From NCBI GenBank assembly GCA_031732875.1, contig JAVMKL010000101.1, forward strand, positions 1-32,342: 32,342 bases of DNA, written 5' to 3'. A program made the position numbers and the translations under genes. The notes beneath the pieces are model-generated. The model had not been told where the DNA came from. It was given only the letters and a program-made list of their open reading frames with translations, and did no database searches. Shown one piece after another: positions 16,127 through 24,885 of this stretch; positions within the stretch are counted from its first letter, which is position 1, and each line of letters opens with the position of its first letter. The stretch comes from JAVMKJ01 sp031732875. GTDB taxonomy: Bacteria; Pseudomonadota; Gammaproteobacteria; Competibacterales; Competibacteraceae.

Positions 16127-18139
16127 ATGCAACATCCTCTGCTTGCCTCGCTGCGCATCCCCGAACGCGGCAAGGTCGTCAGTGCCCGCGAGGCCGTCAG
16201 CCTGATCCGTCCCGGCGACGCCGTCGCCACCAGCGGCTTCGTCGGCACCGGTTTCGCCGAAGACATCGCTCGCGCGCTGGAGGAACTCTATCTTGCCCCC
16301 GAGGGCGATCCGAACGCGCCCGGCTTGGAAAAACCGCGTGATTTGACCCTGGTCTACGCCGCCGGCCAAGGCGACGGCAAAGAGCGCGGGCTCAATCATT
16401 TGGGCCACGCGGGACTGGTCAAACGAGTTATTGGCGGCCACTGGGGCCTGGTGCCGAAGCTGCAAGCGCTGGCGGTGGCCGACCAAATCGAAGCTTACAA
16501 CCTGCCGCAGGGCGTGATCACCCATCTGTATCGCGACATCGCTGCCGGCAAGCCGGGCACCCTGACCAAGGTCGGGCTGGGCACGTTCGTCGATCCGCGT
16601 TACGGCGGCGGCAAGCTCAACGCCATCACCCAGGACGATTTGGTCGAACTGATGGTGATCGGCGGTCACGAATATCTGCTTTACAAGGCGTTCCCGATCA
16701 ATGTCGGCATCATCCGGGCCACCACCGCCGACATCGACGGCAACCTGACCATGGAAAAGGAGGCCCTGACCCTGGAGTCGCTGGCGATCGCCACCGCGGT
16801 CCGCAATTCGGGTGGCATCGTCATCGCCCAGGTGGAGCGGGTGGCCGAGCGCGGTTTCATGCGACCCAAGGACGTGCGGGTACCGGGAATCCTGGTGGAT
16901 TGCATCGTGGTCGCGCCGCCGGAACACCATTGGCAGACTTTCGCCACCCCGTACAACCCGGCCTTTTCCGGTGAAATCAAGATACCGCTGGCCTCGATTC
17001 CGCCGATCCCGATGAGCGAGCGCAAGATCATCGCTCGCCGGGCGGCGCTGGAACTGACGCCCAACGCCATCGTGAATCTGGGCATCGGCATGCCGGAGAG
17101 CGTGGCGAACGTCGCCGCCGAGGAAAAGATCATCGATCTGCTCACCCTGACCGCCGAACCGGGGGTGGTGGGCGGCATTCCAGCCGGCGGGCTGGACTTC
17201 GGCGCGTCCACCAACGTGCAGGCCATCATCGACCAGCCGAACCAGTTCGATTTCTACGACGGTGGCGGCCTGGACATCGCGGTGCTGGGCATGGCCGAGG
17301 TGGATCGGTACGGCAATCTCAACGTCTCGAAATTCGGGCCCAGGATCGCCGGCGCCGGCGGATTCATCAATATCAGTCAGAATTCCCGGAAAGTGGTATT
17401 CGCCGGGACCTTCACCGCCGGCGGTCTGGACATCGCGGTGGAACAGGGCCAACTGTGCATCCGGCGCGAAGGGAAAACCGCCAAGTTCGTCGAGACGGTC
17501 GAGCAACGAACCTTCAGCGGCGAGGTCGCCAGTCGTCACAAGCAGCCGGTGCTTTATGTCACCGAGCGGGCGGTGTTCAGGCTGACGGTGGAGGGACCGG
17601 AATTGATCGAGATCGCCCCGGGCATCGATCTGGAACGCGACGTACTGGCCCACATGAAGTTCCAGCCCCGCGTCAGCGCCCAACTGCGGCGGATGGATGC
17701 CCGCATCTTTGGCGAGGAACCCATGGGGCTGCGCGATATCCTGCTGGCGCAACCGCTGGAGCAACGGCTGTCCTACGATCCGGTCAAGAATCTGTTTTTC
17801 CTGAACTTCGAATGGTTGACGGTGCGCAGTCGCGAGGATATCGAAAACATCCGGGCAGCGGTCAGCGGCAAGCTGGAACCGCTGGGCAAGAAAGTGTTCG
17901 CCATCGTCAATTACGACAATTTTTCGATCAGCCCGGAACTGTTGCGGGAATACATGGACATGGTGAGCGAAGTGGTGCAGCGTTATTACATCGGCGTGAC
18001 CCGCTATACCACCAGCGCGTTCCTGCGGGCCCGGCTGGGCGACGCCCTCCGGGAACGCGACCTGGCGCCCCAGATTTACGAAACCGCCGCCGAAGCAGCG
18101 TCGCGGCTCAATCCCTCGCAAGACCTTAACAACCCCTGA
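16127..18139 (+). CDS. Acyl-CoA:acetate/3-ketoacid CoA-transferase with C-terminal extension
   Basis: The protein has 670 residues and starts at ATG 16127 after a perfect AAGGAGGA. Residues about 10-285 form the alpha-type half (LIRPGDAVATSGFVGTGFAED, AGQGDGKERGLNHLGHAGLVKRVIGGHWG). Residues about 290-525 form the beta-type half with the catalytic glutamate in TAEPGVVGG (E344) and GIPAGGLDFGAS. This is the fused class-I transferase of the YdiF/propionate CoA-transferase type, moving CoA between acyl groups in the cytoplasm. E. coli YdiF ends near residue 530; here about 120 further residues follow (EEPMGLRDILLA, NLFFLNFEWLTVRSREDIE, YYIGVTRYTTSAFLRARLGDAL) that I cannot assign. It lies 68 bases after the permease and is probably cotranscribed with it. 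It would activate the imported acid. Confidence 0.93.
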   Translation: MQHPLLASLRIPERGKVVSAREAVSLIRPGDAVATSGFVGTGFAEDIARALEELYLAPEGDPNAPGLEKPRDLTLVYAAGQGDGKERGLNHLGHAGLVKRVIGGHWGLVPKLQALAVADQIEAYNLPQGVITHLYRDIAAGKPGTLTKVGLGTFVDPRYGGGKLNAITQDDLVELMVIGGHEYLLYKAFPINVGIIRATTADIDGNLTMEKEALTLESLAIATAVRNSGGIVIAQVERVAERGFMRPKDVRVPGILVDCIVVAPPEHHWQTFATPYNPAFSGEIKIPLASIPPIPMSERKIIARRAALELTPNAIVNLGIGMPESVANVAAEEKIIDLLTLTAEPGVVGGIPAGGLDFGASTNVQAIIDQPNQFDFYDGGGLDIAVLGMAEVDRYGNLNVSKFGPRIAGAGGFINISQNSRKVVFAGTFTAGGLDIAVEQGQLCIRREGKTAKFVETVEQRTFSGEVASRHKQPVLYVTERAVFRLTVEGPELIEIAPGIDLERDVLAHMKFQPRVSAQLRRMDARIFGEEPMGLRDILLAQPLEQRLSYDPVKNLFFLNFEWLTVRSREDIENIRAAVSGKLEPLGKKVFAIVNYDNFSISPELLREYMDMVSEVVQRYYIGVTRYTTSAFLRARLGDALRERDLAPQIYETAAEAASRLNPSQDLNNP

Positions 18140-18217
18140 AACTCCGCAACGGGCCGACGTCTCGACTCAGGATGCCGGCCCATGAAACTTCCCGTACTCC
18201 GATAGAGGATACGCAAC

Positions 18218-18409
18218 ATGAACACCACCACCCCGAATCTCGATGCCGCCCTGGCCGAACTCGACCGCGCGCGCGAACTGTTGATCTTATTGCTGAAACT
18301 GGACAACGCGACCGAGTTGAGCGAGGAAGACACCGTGCTTCACACCCTGAGCGACCATATCAACGCCGCTTATGCTCTGTTGGCGGAAACGACCGGCCGA
18401 CCCGAATAA
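18218..18409 (+). CDS. Small helical protein, unknown function
   Basis: A 63-residue acidic protein (MNTTTPNLDAALAELDRARE...). GAGGA lies 8 bases before the ATG at 18218, and it sits 78 bp downstream of the CoA-transferase in the same orientation, so it is likely to be real and part of that operon. It is predicted to be nearly all helix, with leucines at heptad-like spacing (ARELLILLLKLDNA ... HTLSDHINAAYALL). No signal peptide or membrane segment. It could be an accessory or regulatory subunit; I do not recognise it. Confidence 0.6.
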   Translation: MNTTTPNLDAALAELDRARELLILLLKLDNATELSEEDTVLHTLSDHINAAYALLAETTGRPE

Positions 18410-18533
18410 AGCCGGTATCCACGCTGCGCCATTCTCCCCGCTCCGCGGCCCGTCGGCCTGGGGGGGCGGCTCTCTGGATCGGCGTGGGTTCTCCAGTTGA
18501 AGGGTCGAGGCCGGCGCAGCGCGCGGGCCGGCA

Positions 18534-20360
18534 TTACAACGGCAGCAGCAACGGCACCACCAGCAGGGTGATGGCCATTACCACCAGGATCAGCGGCAGC
18601 CCCACCCGCACGAAGTCGTTGAACCGGTAGCCGCCCGGGGCCAGCACCAGGGTGTTGACCGGCGAGGACACCGGGGTGGCGAAGGCCGCCGAGGCCGCCA
18701 CCGCCACGGTCATGGCGAAGGGGTAGGGCGAGACGCCGATCTTCTGGGCGGCGGCGATGGCGACCGGCGCCATCAGCACCGCCGTGGCGGTGTTGGAAAT
18801 GAACATGCCGACCAGCGCTGCCAGCAGGAAAATCCCGGCCAGCAGCGCCAGGGGGCCGAATCCGCCGAGTGCGGCCGCCAGCCCGTCGGCGATCAGGGTC
18901 ACGCCGCCGGTTTGTTCCAGCGCCCTGGCCAGCGGCAACATGCCGGCGATCACCACCAGGCTGGGCCAATTGATCGACCGGTAGGCATCCTCCAGCCGCA
19001 GGCAGCGGAACAGGCCCATGGCCAGCGCCGCCAGCAGCGCCGCCGCAGTGTTGGGGACCAGGCCGAAGGTCATCGCGACCACCATCGCCAGCAGGACCAG
19101 CAGCGCGAACGGCGCCCGCCGGTAGGCCGGGGCCACCTCACCGAATTCCGCCGGCAGGCCCAGCACCAGGAAATGCCGGCGGTCGCCCTGGAGCCGGCCG
19201 ATCTGTTTCCAGGAACCGGCGACCAGCAGCACGTCGCCGAAGGCCAGCTTTTCCTCGATCAGGTTGCCCGGCAGCGAGCGACCGCGGCGGCGGATGCCCA
19301 GTACGCTCAGGCCGTGGCGGCTGCGGAACGCCGCCTGGCGCAGGGTCTGGCCGACCAGTTCCGAATCCGGCGGCAGCAGCACCTCGACCATGCCCAGTTC
19401 CTTGACCAGATTGCGCTGCCGGCCTTCCTCGATCGGCAACGGGGTCAGCCGTTCGGCCGCGCCGAGGGTCTCCACCGCCTGGGTCGAACCGACCAGGTAG
19501 ACGACATCGGCGGGGCGCAGATCGGTGGTGGCCAGCGCCGGAACCACCTTGTCGCCGAACGGCCGCTGGCGCTCGACCCCGGCGATGGTGACACCGTAAC
19601 GGCTGCGGAGCGCAGCTTCCGCCACGGTCCGGCCGGCCAGGGACGAATCCGGCTCGACCCGCAGCCGGTGCAACTGGCCAAGCAGGTCGTAGCTTTCGCC
19701 CAGTTCCCGCAACGTCTGCCGGCGGCCCGCGGTTCCCGTCGGCGGCGGACTGGCCGGCAGCAGTCGGGAACCGACGGCCCACATGTAGGCAATTCCCAAC
19801 CCCAGCGCCAGCAGACCGATGGGGGTGATGCTCAAAAAGCCGAAGGGTTGCAGGCCGGCGGTGCGCAGGGCGTCGTTCACCATCAGGTTGGGCGGGGTGG
19901 CGATCAGGGTCAACATCCCGCTGAGCAGGGCGGCAAAAGCCAGCGGCATCATCAGCCGGCCCGGACCGATGCCGAGCCGGTTGATGATGCCCAGCACCAC
20001 CGGGATGAAGATCGCCACCACCCCGGTGGAACTCATGAACGCGCCCAGCCCAGCCACCGCCAGCATCAGCAGCACCAGCAACCGGGTTTCGCTGGCGCCG
20101 GCCACCCGGGTCAGCCAGTTGCCGACCTGGTTGGCGACGCCGGTTCGCACCAGACCCTCGCCGACTACGAACAACGCGGCGATCAGGACCACGATGGAAT
20201 CGCCGAAGCCGGCCACCGCCTCAGCCACCGGCAGGATGCCGCCCAGGATCAGGGCCACGATCACCAGCAGGGCCACCACGTCCGGCCGCAGCCGGTCGGT
20301 GGCGAACAGCACGACGGCGGCGGCCAGCACGCCGAAAACGAATAGAGCATCGGGAGTCAT
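18534..20360 (-). CDS. SLC13-family transporter with two TrkA-C domains
   Basis: A 608-residue membrane protein. The start is ATG 20360, with GAGGTG eight bases upstream. The N-terminal half has about five helices (MTPDALFVFGVLAAAVVLF, GFGDSIVVLIAALFVVGEGLV, STGVVAIFIPVVLGI, TLIATPPNLMVN). Two TrkA-C (RCK-C) domains fill about residues 215-370 (RVEPDSSLAGRTVAEAALRSRYGVTI; LPPDSELVGQTLRQAAFRSRHGLSV). More helices follow, with SNTATAVLMAPVAIA and ATPVSSPVNTLVLAPGGY. This is the usual layout of YbaK/SdcS-like divalent anion:Na+ symporters (dicarboxylate, sulfate). The RCK-C pair probably binds a regulatory ligand. Seven bases after the end of the restriction gene (20368), so possibly cotranscribed. 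Confidence 0.92.
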   Translation of the reverse strand: MTPDALFVFGVLAAAVVLFATDRLRPDVVALLVIVALILGGILPVAEAVAGFGDSIVVLIAALFVVGEGLVRTGVANQVGNWLTRVAGASETRLLVLLMLAVAGLGAFMSSTGVVAIFIPVVLGIINRLGIGPGRLMMPLAFAALLSGMLTLIATPPNLMVNDALRTAGLQPFGFLSITPIGLLALGLGIAYMWAVGSRLLPASPPPTGTAGRRQTLRELGESYDLLGQLHRLRVEPDSSLAGRTVAEAALRSRYGVTIAGVERQRPFGDKVVPALATTDLRPADVVYLVGSTQAVETLGAAERLTPLPIEEGRQRNLVKELGMVEVLLPPDSELVGQTLRQAAFRSRHGLSVLGIRRRGRSLPGNLIEEKLAFGDVLLVAGSWKQIGRLQGDRRHFLVLGLPAEFGEVAPAYRRAPFALLVLLAMVVAMTFGLVPNTAAALLAALAMGLFRCLRLEDAYRSINWPSLVVIAGMLPLARALEQTGGVTLIADGLAAALGGFGPLALLAGIFLLAALVGMFISNTATAVLMAPVAIAAAQKIGVSPYPFAMTVAVAASAAFATPVSSPVNTLVLAPGGYRFNDFVRVGLPLILVVMAITLLVVPLLLPL

Positions 20361-20367
20361 GAACGCT

Positions 20368-22329
20368 TCACCTCGGCCAGCCATCGCTGGAGTGTCGCCA
20401 ATCTTCAGGGCCACCGGCAAAACCGCCGGCGAGTTGCCGGTTCAGGGCGAGCAGCCGCCGCAAAATTTCAGCGTCTGGCATGGCCGGCTGGTAGTCGTCC
20501 CAACCATACGCCGCCGCCACGGCCGCATCCAGTTGCCGATGGGCCTGATCCAGCCAGGCCGGACGGGCGTTGTAGAGATTGGTCAAGGTGCGCCGGTTCA
20601 GTTCGGCGGCGAATTCCGGTTTGGGAAGCAGTCGGTCGGGATAGCCGGGAACGATTTCGGGAACCCGCTCCACCCATTCCGGCGGATTGAGCCAGTTTTG
20701 CCGCAGCGCGTTCAAGCGGCGCGCGGCTTCGGCGATGGCGGGGAACTGAGGCCCCTCGCCCGCTTGCGGGAGAGGGGTTGGGGTGAGGGCGTTTCGATTC
20801 GGCTGCAAACCAGGGGGAAACGGAAACGTCTCGAAGCAGGTGGCGGCGTTGTAGGTCGGGTCATTTCCAACGCCGTGCCGGCTGGCGTTGGCCAGCGCCC
20901 AGACTTCGTGAATGCGGGAATGCAGAATGCCGCAGGTCGCGTCGTCGTCGCGGGCGATCACGTACAGGCGGCTGTCGGGCAGCACGGCCGAATACAGCCA
21001 GACAAACAGCCGGTGCTTGGCGACGCGGGGCGTGGCGATGTAGCGCGGGACCCGAGCCAGCGCCTTCCGCATACCCGGCATGACCTCGCCATGCCGCCAC
21101 CAATATCTGGCGCGCAACGCCCGCCGGTTCCGTTCCCGTTCCGGCTTCACATGGGCCAGCACATAGGCGAACGGCGCTTCGTACAGCGCTGCCTCGGCCT
21201 CGGACAGTTCGCCGCCGAAGTCGATGATCCAGGTATCGGACGGGCGGCGGGTGATATCCATGCCGTTGGCCCAGGGGCGCAGGACATCACCGTTCGGCCT
21301 GCCGTGAGGGTTGGGTTGTTGAAGCCACTGGCGGGCCAGTTCGCCGGGAATGTCGAAAGCGCCGACTTTGACCGGCCCCTGAAAGCAGGTAGCTATGTTT
21401 TCGCGGAGCCTCACGGCCCTGGTTAAATCGGTTTCACCGGCGGTCAGGTCGGCGTTGACGGTGGCGACGGGGTGGCCGTCGAGTGAAATTCCCCCGGCTT
21501 CGCCACTCCCAAAACATACCAGCGACACCCGCACCGCCGCGCCGTCGTTGATCCAGGGTTCGTCCGACCAGGCGTTGAAGATGCGCGCCTTCACCTCCAG
21601 CCCCTGCGGAGGGAGGGGGGTATTGAGGATGCGTTCCAGCACGGTTCGATTGGCGCCCTTGCGGATGGCCTGCGTCGCCACCAGCCCGGCCCGTTGCGCC
21701 TTCCCCGCCTCAAGCTGCGCCCGCGCCTTCTCGAACCAGTAGCACACCAAATCCGCCCCGCCCGGCACCCGCCCGTCGTAATGGGCGACTTGGCGCGGAT
21801 CGTGGCCCCGCCGCTCCAGCGATCCGGCCAAGTCGGCGAACCGCCCCGCCGCCGCCAGGGTGATGTCGCGGTCGGTGCGGCGGGGGCGGAACTGCGCGGG
21901 GTGATCGAACACCGCGCGCAGCTTGGCGAGGTTCTCCGGCCGGCCGATCTCCTCCAGCCGGATGACGTGGGCTTCCGAGGGCGTGCCGGTGAAATGGGTG
22001 TGAATCTCGATGGTCCGCCGGTCGCAAACCACCAGCAGCGGCGGGTTGTCCAGGGCCAGGGCGTAGGTCATCAACTGCTTGAGCGCCTCGCCCAGATGGC
22101 CGCCCGGGGCCTTGTTCTCCCAGGCGAAACAGCCGCGCTTCCACACATCCGCCCAGCCACGCCCGGCCCCGGTGCGCGCCGCCCCGCGCTCGAAACAATA
22201 GTTCTCCGGGTCGCCGGGCTTGGCGACCCCCAGAATCTCGCAGAGATCGAGAAAGAACGGCTGAGCGCCGGCCCGCTCGCTCAGCGGATTGTCGCGCCAC
22301 AGGGCGATGAATTCAGCGGGAGTTCGCAA
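20368..22329 (-). pseudogene. MmeI-like (Type IIL) restriction-modification protein with the methyltransferase core deleted in frame
   Basis: The gene reads without a stop from a TTG at 22329 (RTPAEFIALW) for 653 residues, while MmeI-like enzymes have about 900-1000. The N-terminal nuclease is intact: residues 30-73 with D61 and the E71-N-K73 catalytic pair in GWADVWKRGCFAWENKA, then GHLGEALKQLMTYALALDNPPLLVV. The helical spacer starts (RRGHDPRQVAH) and at H183/Y184 (base 21780) jumps directly to YDGRVPGGADLVCYWFEKA, the segment that normally follows motif IV. The Cys/Phe-AED region, SAM motif I (DPACGSGNFL-like) and motif IV (NPPF-like) are therefore all missing. The target-recognition and C-terminal parts (ALYEAPFAYVLAHVKPERERNR, YNAATCFETFPFP) remain. 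A GC-rich repeat adds NALTPTPLPQAGEG near residue 517. A methylase-free nuclease should be toxic or inactive. Confidence 0.82.
20750..20792. repeat. Dispersed palindromic repeat inserted in the restriction gene
   Basis: GCCCCTCGCCCGCTTGCGGG, then AGAGGGGTTGGGGTGAGGGC. On the coding strand it reads NALTPTPLPQAGEG, a peptide I know from many unrelated proteobacterial proteins because a mobile palindromic repeat is carried in frame. The arms CCCCTCGCCCGC and GCGGGAGAGGGG pair nearly perfectly around a TT loop. Confidence 0.7.
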
Positions 22330-22483
22330 GGCGGTTCACTGATCGGGTCGGGGATGGCGGCCATCGATGGCGATCATATCAAAACTGAGATTTCCGACGC
22401 GGCGAAGGTGGCTACAGGATGCGTTGGAGAAGACGGGGCCGGTCGTGCCGGTGGCGGAGCGGAAGAGGCCGGAGGAACCCGCT

Positions 22484-22825
22484 ATGCTTTCCAGCATGTC
22501 CGAGTTGAATGTGCCAGCGCCGCCGGTGTCTGATGCTTATGAAATCGCCAAGGCGGGCGGCAAGCATTCTAATTGGTACAAACAGCAGCTTGGTTTGCCT
22601 TCTTCGATATTGGAGCGCGCCATCAAGTCGTTCCAGTTGCTCGTTGGGAGGCATGAATCATGGATTCAAAATCCAACAGCAGAATATCCCGATTTCCATC
22701 AGTGGGATCCGCGGCGGCAACGAAATTTGATCGAACATCATTGGCCAGCGGACATAGCGCGTCATCGGGATTTCATTCGCATCCTCGAAGGAATTTTAAA
22801 GGAGCGCGGTTATGGCAACCAGTGA
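22484..22825 (+). CDS. Orphan polymorphic-toxin-like C-terminal domain
   Basis: A 113-residue protein from ATG 22484, with GGAGGA seven bases upstream. After a 20-residue Pro-rich lead, it reads IAKAGGKHSNWYKQQLGLPS, ILERAIKSFQLLVGRHESWI and HHWPADIARHRDFIRILEGILKERG. The series 'GGKHS...Y...S..E...(I/A)KS...H...I.NP...', then 'DPR.Q..LI...WP.DI.R......L.G(I/L)L.ER' is what I remember of the C-terminal ends of CDI/RHS-type polymorphic toxins and hemagglutinin-like proteins. There is no delivery part here: no PAAR, RHS or TPS domain and no signal peptide. It stands as a short independent gene, like an orphan toxin cassette. The family assignment is from memory, not from a search, and the enzymatic activity is unknown. 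Confidence 0.5.
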   Translation: MLSSMSELNVPAPPVSDAYEIAKAGGKHSNWYKQQLGLPSSILERAIKSFQLLVGRHESWIQNPTAEYPDFHQWDPRRQRNLIEHHWPADIARHRDFIRILEGILKERGYGNQ

Positions 22826-23033
22826 TCGTTACGCGACTATTTTGATATCAGTATTGGAACTGGCCAAGCAAATCGGACAGGAACAGGCCGATGCCGATGC
22901 GGCGGAAGCGTGTTATCGGCTTTTGGAAGAGGCCGCCGCCCAAGCTGAAGTATGGGAAGTCCCGTTAGCCGAAATCGGTTTGGCCGGCTTCGATCCGGCT
23001 TCGCTGTTGAGCGCACCCCGCAAAGCCGCCTGA
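22812..23033 (+). CDS. Small acidic protein, candidate immunity partner of the toxin-like gene
   Basis: A 73-residue protein whose ATG at 22812 overlaps the preceding gene by 14 bases, with AAGGAG upstream, so translation is coupled. It is acidic (12 Asp/Glu against 5 Lys/Arg) and nearly all helical (YATILISVLELAKQIGQEQADADAAEACYRLLEEAAAQAEVW). Order, overlap, size and charge fit an immunity protein for the upstream toxin-like domain. I do not recognise its family, and a simple unrelated small protein cannot be excluded. Confidence 0.55.
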   Translation: MATSDRYATILISVLELAKQIGQEQADADAAEACYRLLEEAAAQAEVWEVPLAEIGLAGFDPASLLSAPRKAA

Positions 23034-23111
23034 CCCGTCGCATCAATCTCTCCCGCATCGTCGATGACGAGCGGGAGCGACGCCTTCATTCATTCCAGGC
23101 ACGTGATCGGC

Positions 23112-23951
23112 TCATGGTGGCGGAGGATTTACCCGCTCCTCCGCCCCCGCTTCGAGCCACCCCAGCACCTCGTCCCACCAGGCGGCGCGCGGATCCACCG
23201 GCCAACTGTTGTGGCCCGCGCCCGCGAAGACCCAGCGCCGCTTCGGTTCCCGCAGCGCGTCGTACAGGCGCTGGCTGTGGCGCGCCGGGATGATCTCGTC
23301 CCGTTCGGCCACCAGCACTGCGATCCTGCCGCCATACTGGTTCAGAGAGGCGATGTTGTCGTAGCGGTCGCGCAGCAGCCAGCGGGCCGGCAGATACCAG
23401 TACAGGGTTTGCGCCAGATCGGACAGACGATCCCACGGCGTGATCAGCACCACCCCGGCCACCGGCAGCGCGGAGTCGGTCGCCACGCCCGCCGCCACCG
23501 CCGCTCCCAGCGACTCGCCCCAGACCAGCAGGGGACCGCCGAACGCCGCCAGCGCCCGCCGGGCAGTCTCCCGACCATCGCTGATGAAGGAGTCTTCGCC
23601 CAGCTCACCACCCCGCCCGCCATAACCCGGATATTCCGCGAGCACCACGCGATAACCGCGGGCTTCCAGGGCCAGCCAATAATAAAACCGGTCGCGGGCG
23701 CCGCCAGCGTTGCCGTGAAACACGACCACCGTTCCCCGAACTGGCGAACCCTCACGCAGGCCCGCGCCGGCGTAGCCCCGAAATTCCGCGCCACCGGCCG
23801 GCCAGGGTTCGAGGGTCATCCCGCTCGCCAGACGCACGGTGGCGATAGCGGGCGGCGCGGGATCGGGAAAGTACAGCATGCGCCGCTGGACCACAAAGAC
23901 GAATCCGACCAGCAACAGGTAGCCGATCACGAGATACAGCAGGATCCGCAT
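23112..23951 (-). CDS. Membrane-anchored alpha/beta-hydrolase (BEM46/ABHD13-like)
   Basis: The start is ATG 23951, with GGAG seven bases upstream; a longer frame to 23978 lacks this. An N-terminal membrane helix (ILLYLVIGYLLLVGFVFVV, residues 3-21) anchors the 279-residue protein. Then come FHGNAGG (oxyanion region, residues 78-84), the nucleophile elbow GESLGAA with Ser147, AERDEIIP with Asp218, and GAGHN with His247: a complete Ser-Asp-His triad. The pattern 'RMLYFPDP' plus 'VVVFHGNAG' is typical of the BEM46/ABHD13 group, predicted serine hydrolases or thioesterases of unknown substrate. Last gene of a minus-strand group with the spermidine-synthase-like gene 34 bases before it. Confidence 0.85.
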   Translation of the reverse strand: MRILLYLVIGYLLLVGFVFVVQRRMLYFPDPAPPAIATVRLASGMTLEPWPAGGAEFRGYAGAGLREGSPVRGTVVVFHGNAGGARDRFYYWLALEARGYRVVLAEYPGYGGRGGELGEDSFISDGRETARRALAAFGGPLLVWGESLGAAVAAGVATDSALPVAGVVLITPWDRLSDLAQTLYWYLPARWLLRDRYDNIASLNQYGGRIAVLVAERDEIIPARHSQRLYDALREPKRRWVFAGAGHNSWPVDPRAAWWDEVLGWLEAGAEERVNPPPP

Positions 23952-23985
23952 CGGATTTCTCCGTTGGCAACCATTCACCGCCCGG

Positions 23986-24885
23986 CTAATACGCCGAGTT
24001 CAGCAGGTTCGAGGGAGAGTACTGGTCGGTGAGGATGCGCGCTCCTGGATCCCAGTCGCGCTCGGTCGAAAACAGCGGCACGAGCCAGTCGCCGCCAAAA
24101 CCGAATGGTTTCAGCTTCTCCTCGAGCGAATCGGCGTTCCGCTTGATGATGTCGAGAGCGGGAAGTCCGTCCATTCTGGTCAGGACGATGCGATTTTTCA
24201 GCTTCAGCCTGAGATTGTAGAAGGTCCCGAACACGGATTCGTAGGTCGTCGATTCGTGGGGGTAAAGACGGCTGCTTGAGAACGTATTGGCCACCAGAAC
24301 TCCATCCGCCGTCAACAGGGTCTTGACTTCGAGCAGAAACTCCCGGGTCAGCAGATGTTCCGGAATGTACTCGTGATCGAAGGCATCCAACATGACCAGA
24401 TCGTATCGTTGACCGGACTTGCCCGCACGCTTCACGAAAACCCGCCCGTCCTCCTCGAAAACCCGGACCCGCTGGCTCGGGTTAAAGTCGAAGAATTGTT
24501 GGGCGACTCTGATCACCGCCGGATCGATTTCCACGACATCGATCTCGGCATCCGGAAACATCCCGGCCAGCGCCGTCGGCAAGACGCCTCCCCCCAGTCC
24601 GACGATCAGGACTTTCCTGGGATTGGGATTCAAATACAGCGCGCCCATCATCATCTTCGTATAGCTGAAGACGAACTGGTTCGGATCGTCCAGGGAGCGG
24701 CAGGTTTGCCGGGCGGTTTGATTGCGCCGGGTGAAACTCATGCATCGCTGGTCGTCCTCTTCGTAAACGACGATATTCCGGTAAAGCGACTTTTCGGTGT
24801 GAACGATGGTCATTGCGGCGGATGGCTGGGTCACGAGCGAAGCGACAAAAGCGATCAGCGTATTGAGCCTATTGGCTTGGCGCAT
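23986..24885 (-). CDS. Spermidine-synthase-like SAM-binding protein with possible signal peptide
   Basis: The start ATG 24885 overlaps the end of the upstream membrane gene by 17 bases, suggesting coupled translation. The C-terminal part is a Rossmann SAM-type fold: RKVLIVGLGGGVLPTAL, then AEIDVVEIDPAVI, EEDGRVFVK and YDLVMLDAFDHEYIPEHL, as in the soluble half of fused MFS/spermidine synthase proteins. True spermidine synthases have GGGDGG with a catalytic Asp; here it is GGGVLP, so an aminopropyl transfer is not supported. The first 24 residues (LIAFVASLVTQPSAA before MTIVH) look like a signal peptide or one membrane helix, and two Cys lie close together (CMSF and TCRS). Compare the upstream gene: together the two equal the one-piece family member. 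Confidence 0.8.
   Translation of the reverse strand: MRQANRLNTLIAFVASLVTQPSAAMTIVHTEKSLYRNIVVYEEDDQRCMSFTRRNQTARQTCRSLDDPNQFVFSYTKMMMGALYLNPNPRKVLIVGLGGGVLPTALAGMFPDAEIDVVEIDPAVIRVAQQFFDFNPSQRVRVFEEDGRVFVKRAGKSGQRYDLVMLDAFDHEYIPEHLLTREFLLEVKTLLTADGVLVANTFSSSRLYPHESTTYESVFGTFYNLRLKLKNRIVLTRMDGLPALDIIKRNADSLEEKLKPFGFGGDWLVPLFSTERDWDPGARILTDQYSPSNLLNSAY

Noticed and set aside
18912..21426. Long plus-strand open frames over the SLC13 and MmeI-like genes
   Set aside because: Composition is dominated by Gln, Arg and Pro as in antisense frames of GC-rich genes, and both opposite-strand proteins have clear motifs.
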